From positions 16,554,001-16,618,000 of the forward strand of contig NC_057764.1 in assembly GCF_010389155.1 (NCBI RefSeq): a stretch of DNA of 64,000 nucleotides. Direction: 5' to 3'. Within the stretch, counting starts at the first letter, position 1; the number at the start of each line of letters is the position of its first letter. Shown piece after piece: positions 54,896-64,000 of this stretch. The notes below the pieces were generated by a model. It searched no databases. It worked only from the letters and a program-made list of their open reading frames with translations, and was not told the DNA's origin. The position numbers and the translations under genes are program-made. Source of the DNA: Erigeron canadensis (lineage: Eukaryota > Streptophyta > Magnoliopsida > Asterales > Asteraceae).

Positions 54896-56690
54896 TTGCA
54901 GGAAATAACCATCTATGTTTGGATACTCGATTCCGGGTGTTCAAAACACATGACTCGCAATAAAGCATTGCTCAAGAACTTTATCGAACGATTCATGGGA
55001 ACTATTCGATTTGGTAACAACAATTTCGCTCCTATCTTAGGCTATGGTGATATTGAACGCAATGGAATTGTCATTAAGAAAGTTCACTATGTTGAAGGAT
55101 TAAGTCATAACTTGTTCAGTGTTGGACAATTCTGTGACAACAATCTTCAAGTTCTTTTTCGACAATCTCTTTGCAAAGTTCAAACTTTAGATGGAATTGA
55201 CATTTTGTGTGGCGACCGCGATGATAACCTTTTTACCGTTAATCTCGATGATAACCAACCAACCGATAATATTTTTCTCATTTCGAAAGCTACATCAAAG
55301 AATTCTTGGTTGTGGCGTAGAAGGCTTTCTCACCTAAATTTTCCTACCATCAATACTTTGGTCAACAAGCATCTTGTTGAAGGCTTGCCAGACTATAAGT
55401 ATGAAAGTGAGCATGTGTGTCCTTCTTGTGCTGTTGGGAAGATTAAACAAGCTTCTCATAAACATAAGAAATCTCCAAATTCATTAGCACCTCTTCATTT
55501 GCTTCACATGGATCTTCGTGGGCCGATGAAAGTACAAAGCCGAAATGGGAAGAGATACATCTTGGTTATTGTTGATGATTATTCAAGATATACTTGGGTC
55601 AAGTTTCTTGCCTCCAAAGATGAAACAACTCAAACTTTGATCGATTTCATCACTTCTACTCAAGTAAAATGCCGTGTTTGATGTATTTTGTAAATCCAAA
55701 GGCATTACTCACCAATTCTCTGCGGTTCGTACCCCACAACAAAACGGTGTCGTTGAAAGGAGAAATCGAACGCTTGTGGAAGCTGCAAGAACCATGCTTG
55801 CTTATTCTAAGTTACCTTCCAACATGTGGGCTGAAGCTGTTGACACTGCTTGTCACACTCATAATCGGTCCATTGTTAATCAGCGTTTTGAGAAGACTCC
55901 TTATGAGGTTGTTAACAAACGGAAACCCAACATCAAATATTTTCATATCTTTGGGTGTGTTTGTTATACTCTGAATGATTGGGAAAATCTTGGAAAGTTC
56001 GAGAAGAAAGGTGATGTAGGTTACTTTGTTGGTTATTCCAAGACATCAATTGCCTACCGAATCTACAATCGCCGAACAAAGACAATTCAAGAAACAATGA
56101 ATGTTTGGTTTGATGAGATGTCGGGAATGATCTTTGAGCAAGAAAGTTTGCTACCAACAAGTAATGATCCAAGTGATTCAAGTACTTTGTCAAAGACTTC
56201 TACTTTGGCATCTAAATTCAAGAAGTTTCCAGCTCCAACAAGTGATGAGTTAGATATTCTTTTTGATGAATTCTACAAATCTAAACCGATTCATGATGAA
56301 GAACCTCAAGTTATTTTTGAACCAGTTTCCAACCGTGATCCAGTTCCTGACAACCATCATGAATCATCATCAAGTTCTTCTGAGCAAAATGTTACTTCTT
56401 CAAGTAGTAGTTCTTCATCCTCTTCTAATGATTCTTTTTCTCAATCCTCTCCTGATAATTCTTCTCCAGTAAATGTTCAAGAACAACCTACCCAATATAC
56501 CCAGACTACCAATCCGATGAACACTCCAAATGTATATGTGCCTCTTGATTTCGATCATCCATCCTACGCGGAAGCCACTCTACCAAGCTATAATTCCATC
56601 TCTCAGCAAAACTCTGGTTTTAATGATGATGATGTTGATGTCAATCAACAAGATCCTCTTCCTAATGATCGCAAAATGGTCACGTATGCG
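54896..56690 (+). pseudogene. Copia protease and integrase with lost second catalytic Asp
   Basis: Protease active site WILDSGCSKHMTRN is canonical. The GAG-pre-integrase zinc motif reads WRRRLSHLNF (the first His of WHRRL changed to Arg) with CPSCAVGKI. Integrase core: LLHMDLRGPM (D1) and VDDYSRYTWV. The segment that normally holds RSDNGTEF (D2) is deleted at about 55668-55680, with a frame change. KGITHQFSAVRTPQQNGVVERRNRTLVEAARTML (E) follows from 55695. A Ser-rich linker (56150-56690) ends at a frameshift. The enzyme cannot be active. Confidence 0.88.
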
Positions 56691-58305
56691 AAAAGATCAT
56701 CCTACAGATCAAATTATTGGAGATCCAAAAGCCGGAGTAACTACTCGTACTTCAGTGAATGAGTGTCTTGTTGCATTTTCTCTTAGCAACATTGAACCCA
56801 AAACTGTTTCTGAAGCTCTTCGAGATCCAGAATGGGTCAAAGCTATGCAAGACGAACTCGCTCAGTTTGAAAGACCGAAAGTATGGAGATTAGTTCCAAA
56901 TCCAAGAAAAGATGAACCTATTAGCACAAAGTGGATTTTCTAGAACAAGAAGGATGAGAATGGAGTGGTAGTAAGGAACAAGGCTCGATTAGTTGCAAAG
57001 GGTTATTGCCAACAACCTGGTGTTGACTTCGACGAAACTTTTGCTCCAGTTGCAAGAATGGAAGCCATTCGGATTTTCTTAGCTTATGTCGCATTCAGAA
57101 ACTTCACTGTGTTTCAAATGGATGTGAAGACAGCTTTCTTGAATGGTGATCTCAAAAAAGAAGTTTACGTTGAACAACCAGAAGGTTTTGTTGATCCCAA
57201 AAGGCCAAACCATGTCTACAGGTTAGATAAGGCTCTCTACGGTCTTAAGCAAGCACCCCGAGCATGGTATGATTCCTTATCTACTTTCTTGATTAGAGGT
57301 GGCTTTACCAAAGGCACAATTGACCCTACCCTGTTCATTCGCAAACAAGGTAAGCATGTTCTTCTTGTCCAAATATATGTTGATGACATTATCTTTGGGT
57401 CAACCAGTCAAACATTTTGCTGAAACTTTTCATCTCTAATGGTTAATCATTTTGAAATGAGCATGATTGGGGAAATGAACTACTTTTTGGGTCTTCAAAT
57501 CAAACAACTACCAAATGGTATTTTCATATCACGAGGTAAGTATATTCATGACATGTTGAAAAACTTTGATATGACTACGTGTTCTTTAATTTGAACTCCA
57601 ATGGCTGCTCGTACAAGTATTAATGCTGATAAAAATGGGAAATCATTTGACCAAAAGAGATATAGAAGTATGATTGGAGCATCTCGCCCAGATATAATGT
57701 ATGCAACATGTATGTGTGCTAGGTATCAAGCTGCTCCAACTGATTTACATTTTCAAGCTGTCAAATGAATATTTCGTTATCTGAAGGTTACACCCAACGT
57801 AGGTCTCTGGTATCCTAGGGATACTGGATTCAATTTAACTGTCTATTCAAATGCAGATCATGCAGGTTGTAAGCTTGATCGCAAGAGCACTTCTGGTACT
57901 TTACAATTTTTGGGTGATAAAATTGTGAGTTGGTCTTCCAAGAAACAAAACTGTGTGTCACTATCAACAGCCGAAGCTGAATATGTGGCTGTGGCTAGTT
58001 GTTGTGCTCAGGTGTTATGGATGAAGACTCAGGTTACTGATTATGGTCTGAAATATGATCATATTCCCATCTATTGTGACTCTCAAAGTGCCATTGCTAT
58101 TGCAGTCAACTCAGTAAACCTTTCTCGATCAAAGCATATAGATGTGAGATATCATTTACTCAAAGATCATATTGAGAAAGGTGACATCGAACTCTACTTT
58201 GTGGGAACTGACTACCAACTTGCAGATTTGTTCACTAAACCATTGGATGAGAAAAGGTTTAACTTTCTTATCTCTAAGCTTGGCATGTTAAATCTTGAAC
58301 CTTAA
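56691..58305 (+). pseudogene. Copia reverse transcriptase and RNase H
   Basis: RT starts with HPTDQIIGDPKAGVTTR. Motif [14 protein letters not shown] and YVDD in [11 protein letters not shown] are intact. Stops lie at 56941-56943, 57421-57423, about 57592 and about 57766. RT also lost about six residues (MIG joined directly to ASRPDIM). In RNase H the motif reads YSNADHAGC, with the catalytic Asp changed to Asn (57850-57852); STAEAEYVAVAS and the C-terminus to LGMLNLEP are normal. Confidence 0.9.
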
Positions 58306-58440
58306 CTTATTTTGTTCTTGATACATTCTTGAAAAACAAAATACAAAATTTGAAAAGACAAAAATCAAATACAAAAATATAAAATTTTGAAAAATAACAA
58401 AAAGATTTTCTTTATTTTTTTTTCTCTTTATTTTAGTGGC

Positions 58441-58812
58441 TTACATATACTCTGTATGTAACCCGGGCTTTATAGTGTTATTTATATTTTAATGGTTTAC
58501 ATATACTCTGTATGTAACCCGTGCTTAAACGATTTATTTATTTCAAAATGGCTTACACATACTCTGTGTATAACCCGTTCTTAAAAAGTTTTATTTATTT
58601 TCAAAAGAATTATTTTTCTTATCAAAAGATTTTGTTACTCTCAATTGTTGATATGAGAAGCGACGGATTGAACGCCTTTGTGTACTCTCTAGTTGTCTCA
58701 TCGTAAACAATTGATTGAGTTAAATCTGTGCTTAAATGTTTTATTTGCATCCAACTTGTTGATGTAAGATGCGAAGGATTGAATGCCTTTGTGTACTCCC
58801 TAGTAGTCTTAC
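58441..58812 (+). other. Repeated covarying stem-loops after RNase H
   Basis: Stem-loop type 1 occurs three times: TTACATA/TATGTAA around TACTCTG at 58441-58461 and 58497-58517, and TACACA/TGTGTA at 58554-58570. Type 2 occurs twice: ATGAGA (58653-58658) with TCTCAT (58696-58701), and GTAAGA (58764-58769) with TCTTAC (58807-58812), across a conserved loop containing CCTTTGTGTACT. Both types recur at 34198-34453 with other pairing bases. Confidence 0.8.
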
Positions 58813-61200
58813 TATGAACATTGTTGTTGACGCAAAACTTTGTGTTTCTTAAAATCTTGTTCACTTTTAGACTCTCAAATTTTTTTTCCATGTATATATC
58901 ACAACAAAGATTTTACTCTATTTGACTTCACAAAAACCAATTTTTTGCTCTACCTTCCAATGAAAAACTTTTAAGATCTACCTTTGCATAGATTAAGGGG
59001 GAGTTTGTGATTTCAAAACTTCAAATGTGTTTTCAAATCATTCTCTTACACACATTTGATGATTTTCAAATGATTCTCATCAATTGAAGTTCGGTGTTTA
59101 GTTTGCACTTAAGAGATTCATTCACTCCATGAACTTCATCATCACCGATAAGTTCTAACCCCGGAGTATTCAATTCCTTTTTTAGATTATAAGGGTAATT
59201 TGAGAGATGATGGTTTCGTGCAAATAGGATGGAGGGAGTAAAGTCGAAAACTGAGAGGTTATGGAAATGTTGTGAGAAAAGGGTTAAAAGAAATGACACC
59301 CTTCCCTGAATTTCTCAAAATCGCCAGGTAAAACACATTTATATCATATGTCATTTGTTGATATCTTGATTAAGACTTCATGGACCCAATGAAGCGATGC
59401 ACATCTTTACCTAACCACTCAAGTGTTTCTTAACAAATACTTGTTTCATTTCTCACGGAGATTTTCGCATTTCTATTGACTCTTCATTTGGAAGATGTTG
59501 ATATTGAATAAGGGCGACACTCTGCTTCGGTCCCCGACTTCATTTCATCACGTTGTGTCTAGAGCTATCTTGCTTGATCATTAATTTGATCCTTATTCAT
59601 TATCTTAAGACACATTTGAGTCATATCTTTGTGATATTATTGCATATCTATGTGATATAGCCGGAACATTTGTAGTGATATCTTAATTGATATTCCACTA
59701 TGATCAAATGAAAATCCTACCAATGCTAATATCTTTTCCAACATTGAACGTAGGTCGCATAATTACATTTATGTGATTATTGAGTGAACGAGAAGTCTAT
59801 CAGTGACCTCGGATGTTTCCTAAAAAGTCTTTAAGGATAATAGATTGTAGTTATCGAACGCCTTAGGTGACACTGACCATGATTTCTATTCTTTGAAGCA
59901 ATCTCGTAGTTGAAAAACTACAAGACCGAACTATGTTAGAAAATTTGCTTTGTGCATATTTCAATGATACATAGGAAATCCGAAAAATGTCATACATTTC
60001 TATCAGTCATTTCATTAATCTTTTTGATTTTTGAACATGTTAACGGTTCATCCTTATCCGGTTTTTCATTTCTCATCCCACAAACACAAAAACATCCAAC
60101 ACCATACTATAACGTTTGCACCAACAACTTCAACCTTACATTTTGATTTGTACCCTTAGGATTCTTTGGGTTGGGACTATTGAAATGGGTTGATGTGTTG
60201 TCGTTTGATATTTCTCCATGCAAATCTAGTTTTATCAATCAATGTTTGTATAATGACATTGGTTCCCAACTTTGTCATTATGAGGGGGAGAAATAGATTA
60301 TGATTGATTGAGAAAGAAAACCTATGAGCTTGATTTGTGCAAACATGGAGTTAGTAAGAAGGTTGTAGTGAGTGTATGGAAGTTACGGATAAAAGATAAG
60401 AGAAAATATTTAGTGTATGGGGTTGATGGGAAAACTTGCACTTAATGGAATTTCAGTCAATTGAGCTCAGATTTTCAAATTTGAGTTGTTCATTTTCAGA
60501 ATGGAGTTCTTGACTTGAAAAACATAAATACAAAGATAAGGATATGATGTCCAAAAATGCTTCAAAATGCTTACACTCATGAATTGAGGGGGAGCATGAT
60601 TTTTCATAAGAGATTTATTCAAGTTTTGCTCAAAAGTTTACTCTCCAAGGTGTTTAAGTCAAAATAACAAAGATCAAAGCTACAAAAGTTGAAAGATTGA
60701 TTGGAAGATTCAAAACAAAGAAGTAAAGCTTCGAAAGAGTCTTCATCAACACATTTCATTCATGATCTTCAAAGTCATATGATAATACTTGGTCTAGAAG
60801 CTCCAAACCATACATCAAGGAGGAGAGTACAAGTTTTTGATACTTCATATTGATTCTTCATTTCAAGAAAACAAATTTTCATCCGAGAATCGAAGATTGA
60901 AGAACCAAAGCCAAGTTTATACCTTTCACACTTCAAAAGACAACTCTGATTCATGGTTCATCAATTTTACAAAGATTCTAGACTCATTCATTTTATTTTC
61001 TGTTCAAAAAGAACATTGAGACTTTCATCATGTTTTAACTTCAAGAAGTCCAAGACCAAGATTGATTCAAGTTCTCCAGAGACAATGAGAAAGCTTTGAA
61101 GACTTGTTTCATCACACCAATTGTCTTCACCATCGGGCTCATCAACTTAATTCCTACAAGACAAAATAACACGTACTTAATTCATTACAATATATCACTA
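58813..61200 (+). other. 3' noncoding region of the nested copia element
   Basis: No readable gene. The segment 58980-59350 is conserved with 34510-34900 (GAAGTTCGGTGTT, TAACCCCGGAGT, GGGTTAAAAGAAA). The rest holds several GGGGGAG purine stretches (59000, 60290, 60590) that may be decayed polypurine tracts. A long 3' region in a copia element is unusual. Confidence 0.7.
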
Positions 61201-61210
61201 AGGGGGAGAA
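61201..61210 (+). other. Polypurine tract
   Basis: AGGGGGAGAA directly before the 3' LTR. Confidence 0.92.
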
Positions 61211-61524
61211 TGTTAGAAATCCAAAAATAGTGATAAATTGTAATTTAAATTAGTGGACTTAGTTGTTGTTAAGACATGGTGAAATGATTTCTAAGGATGA
61301 GGGACTAGGAGTGTTAATTAGCTTAATTGTAGATTTAGACTATAAATACCCTCAACTCCTTAGAAATCATAAGCCTTTGATCCATTTTTACATACATTTT
61401 AATCCAGTTCGTTCCAATCTCTCTCTCTCTCTAAAAATCACACATACACTAAACACACCAAGAACACACAAACTTGATCCGCCATTGTTGAGATCAAATC
61501 CAGAGAAGAAATCGTGTTATAACA
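61211..61524 (+). repeat. 3' LTR of the nested copia element
   Basis: Same length as the 5' LTR, with an intact TATAAATA at 61341-61348. It ends TTATAACA followed by the CAAGC duplication. Confidence 0.95.
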
Positions 61525-63014
61525 CAAGCTTCTAAATCCCTTAACTCTTCCAAATCTACTTCTTCTTCCAAAGGTGGTGAAGAGTTGGCCACATCATCAG
61601 CCACTCTAGCCACACCCTCATCCACCACTTCAAAAATCCAATCTAAAAGACCCATTATTGTGGACTTAGTACCTCACAATGCTAAAAAGATTCACTCAAA
61701 GAGATTTGGATTAGCTTCTGAGGTTGACAAGTCAACAATAATCAGAATTAAAGTCCCCCAAGGTGCATTGGAAGCTGAGGAACATTCCGAAGCTTACCCA
61801 ATCACCCAAGCTGATCAGCCAAAATCACCACACCCATATGCACTCTCCCAAAAGAGTGTAGGCGAGAAAAAGGGAACAACTGCATCTACCCAACCCTCCA
61901 AACAGGGTGAAGGTATTAAAACAAAGACCTCCTCCCAAGGTCATCAGCCTCCCAAAAGGTTGATGATATCAATAAAGGGACAACAGTGGATCCAGCCCAG
62001 ATCCAACAAGAGTCAAAGTCTATGCACATCATTTATGAGGATGATCAGCCAAAGGATGCAAATATTGAACGCCAAGGTGACACTGCTTGTATTCCCCAAA
62101 CTGGTCAGACTCCTTCTCTCTTACACTCTGAGTCTGCACAGGCTGTCAATGTCTCTCCTAGATCACAAGGAGATATAGGCCTCAAAAATTCTCCCTCGGG
62201 ATACTTTGGTGCAACAACACACCACTGTTGAAGGGCAATCATCTACCCTTAACATTACACCTGCAGGGTCTGTGTCTGCATCTGTCCTTGGACAGAGGGA
62301 TCCTGTAGGTTACATGGCTCACTTTAGGGAGGTCATGTTAGCCCTTTGTGCAGCAAAAGGAACCATTGATGGTCCTCATGATGTCAATGAGAATATAGTC
62401 ACTATCTCCGGAAGTGACTCTTCATTCGATGATGTGCTTGCCCATCCATCCTCAAGGGACGTTTTGATGGAAGATGCCAGTGGAGGAGTTGATCAAAATC
62501 AAGATCAACACATTCCCACTGGCCTACAATCTGAATTAAAAGCTAATTCTCCTCAGATTGTTCAGCACATCATCTCCTCTACTAAATCTGCTCATGAGAC
62601 TCACTCTCATGAGAAAATGAGCCTCAACTTCCTTCAGATCCACCCCCTCTATTAGACACAATAAACCCTGATATTAAGGATTGCAGGCTGCTCTTTCCAA
62701 AGTCAGTGGCCTCTAGGCCAACTGCAAGTTCTTCCTAAGCTGCCACTATCTCATTTTCAGATGTAGTAAATCAACTCACTAAGTTCACTTCAACCTATAA
62801 GGTTGACAACTCAAAGTTGGTTGAAAGCTTGGAAAAGATCCAAAAGGATCAGGAATTGACGGATCTGAAGGTGGAAAAACTAAATCAAGGTCAGATTGCT
62901 ATGAAAGAAAACTTAAAAAGAGCAGTTGACTTGGTAAAGAAGAGCCAAAGCAAGCTGACATAGTCCTTTGGTGGTCTCACAAAGGCAATCAATAAGCAAA
63001 ATGAATTAAACAAG
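61525..63014 (+). pseudogene. Extra ORF after pol, C-terminal half
   Basis: The reading frame left at 49643 resumes here in phase once the 5-bp duplication is discounted, which shows the insertion hit an open frame. Ser/Lys/Thr-rich sequence leads to a IIVDLVPHNAKKIHSKRF segment, then low-complexity acidic sequence. Frame changes lie near 61980 and 62200, a stop at 62653-62655, and a TAA near 62737. Coiled-coil sequence (LVESLEKIQKDQELTDLKVEKL) runs on to 63014, where another LTR interrupts. No membrane anchor is seen. Confidence 0.65.
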
Positions 63015-64000
63015 TGTAACACCCCGCTAAAGCGGAATATACGGGATGCACAGATAAGCACAATTGCACACAGTCAAAGTTCCAACACAGCCATTGATTA
63101 TTAAAAGAACAGAAGTACGATAGTCATTACAGAACGATAAATGTACTCAGAATAGTCAATGAACAAAAGACAGAACAAGTTGTCTTTAAGATTCAAGTCT
63201 TGAACAGAACTAGCAAGGGAGGTCTTCACAGCTCCTGAACTTGTATGCTCGGACAATCGCCAAAAGAGATGAGCTTAAGAGGAAGACTCCTATGCTAAAG
63301 AACTATGAACCTAGCCTGAAAAGCATGTAAGTTCAAAAAGGTCAACTACAAAAGTAGTTGGTGAAATTCACATAATGTACTTTTAGCTTACATATAAGTA
63401 TATATGTATAATAAGAACAAGATCATGAGTTTTGTACGTTGAACCAATGTACTTTGTAATGATAAGAACTAGGTCAAGATCATGAGTTTTGTACGTTGAA
63501 CCAATGTACTTTTAGGTATAAGTTGTCACTGCTAAACCGATTGGCCAGAACTGAACTTTAGTGTAATAATATGCTCATATAGCTCAAGTACTTCAAATAA
63601 GATCTATATCAGAAGAATGACATGAACAAGAACAAGTAATATGCATCCTCTTGAACTGTGGAGAATGAGGGTGGGTCTACCCTAAACAGCACTGTCCATA
63701 TTTACCTACGGTTCATTCCCTGAACTGTGGGATATGAATTGATAGCAGTGAGCAAGGACTGAACAAGTACATGTACGAACTAGAACACGACAAAGATCAA
63801 GTACAGAGATATAGATGTATTTAAGATCCTGCCCATTCAAGACTTAAATACTCTTTTAAACAGTTTAATACGAATATCACAAGTAGTTCAAGATCACAAT
63901 GTAGTACGTAAGATAGTTCAAGAACATAAGTACTAGTACAAAATAGTTTTCATGCTTTTCAGTCTCCGATAAAGAACTTGAACAAAATGTACGAAAAGGG
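63015..64000. repeat. LTR of a further Ty3 insertion, cut by the window end
   Basis: It starts TGTAACACCCCGC, with a small CCGCT/AGCGG dyad at 63024-63035, directly after copia coding sequence. The preceding ACAAG (63010-63014) is a candidate target duplication. Chromovirus-type terminal sequence. Orientation cannot be decided because LTR ends of this group are near-inverted. No ORF. Confidence 0.65.
63421..63512. repeat. Tandem duplication, 57-bp period
   Basis: GATCATGAGTTTTGTACGTT with its following 15 bases occurs at 63421-63455 and 63478-63512 without a difference I can see. Confidence 0.9.

Larger units (their letters stand above)
49644..61524 (+). mobile_element. Complete copia element with 314-bp LTRs, nested in the extra ORF
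   Basis: Identical-length LTRs (49644-49957 and 61211-61524) are flanked by the 5-bp duplication CAAGC (49639-49643 and 61525-61529). PBS at 49960, 1.2-kb leader, gag, protease, integrase, RT and RNase H to 58305, a 2.9-kb 3' region, and a polypurine tract at 61201-61210. By eye the LTRs differ at 9 of 314 sites. At the commonly used 1.3e-8 substitutions per site per year that is about 1.1 million years. The gag is nearly intact while pol carries several lesions. Confidence 0.95.
41374..63014 (+). mobile_element. SIRE-type Ty1/copia element, plus strand, split by a nested copia element
   Basis: 5' LTR 41374-42418, PBS 42421, gag, protease, integrase, RT and RNase H to 48111, a noncoding gap, then an extra ORF interrupted at 49643 and resumed at 61525. 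The 3' LTR is not reached: at 63015 another LTR (TGTAACACCCC) interrupts. All frames are broken many times, so it is older than the element inside it. The preceding 41369-41373 (ATAAG) would be its left target duplication. Confidence 0.88.

Overview
The window is repeat-dense plant nuclear DNA. Almost every base that can be assigned belongs to a transposable element, and I found no host protein-coding gene, rRNA or tRNA gene. The Athila, Tat-like and chromovirus Ty3 elements, SIRE-type Ty1/copia elements with an extra ORF after pol, and hAT elements are those of a eudicot chromosome, probably pericentromeric. A daisy-family (Asteraceae) host is my impression from the style of the copia extra ORFs. 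It is not demonstrated.

Layout. (1) 1-22887: 3' part of a plus-strand Athila-lineage Ty3 element (gag-PR, RT, RNase H, INT, spacer, Athila ORF, polypurine tract, 3' LTR). A minus-strand SIRE-type copia element (8611-20579) is nested in its spacer. (2) 22888-30470: remains of a chromovirus (LTR, PBS, start of RT). A hAT element with a perfect 8-bp target duplication sits in the LTR and itself holds a hAT MITE, a foldback element, a copia fragment and two LTR pieces. (3) 30772-34919: a copia relative that has lost its whole protease-to-RNase H block. (4) 34920-39005: a chromovirus-type LTR piece, then a minus-strand Ty3 element (PR, gag, tRNA-Asp-type PBS, LTR). (5) 39126-41373: another chromovirus-type LTR. 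(6) 41374-63014: a plus-strand SIRE-type copia element whose extra ORF was split by a complete copia element at 49644-61524 (314-bp LTRs, CAAGC target duplication). (7) 63015-end: the start of one more LTR insertion.

Nearly all reading frames are broken, often by stops of the kind expected from cytosine deamination. The younger insertions (8611-20579 and 49644-61524) keep the longest ORFs. By-eye LTR differences suggest ages of roughly 0.5 to 1.1 million years under the usual plant rate.

The most interesting signal is not a gene. Most of the LTR families carry their own short, repeated, dyad-symmetric word, clustered just upstream of the TATA box or in the leader. Within families the two arms often change together. 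Some of these families also carry a large extra ORF with its own likely promoter. This resembles the motif arrays of Arabidopsis VANDAL transposons, which are read by a self-encoded anti-silencing protein (VANC), but here it would be in LTR retrotransposons. A second signal is a pair of covarying stem-loops in the 3' region shared by the copia elements at 30772 and 49644.
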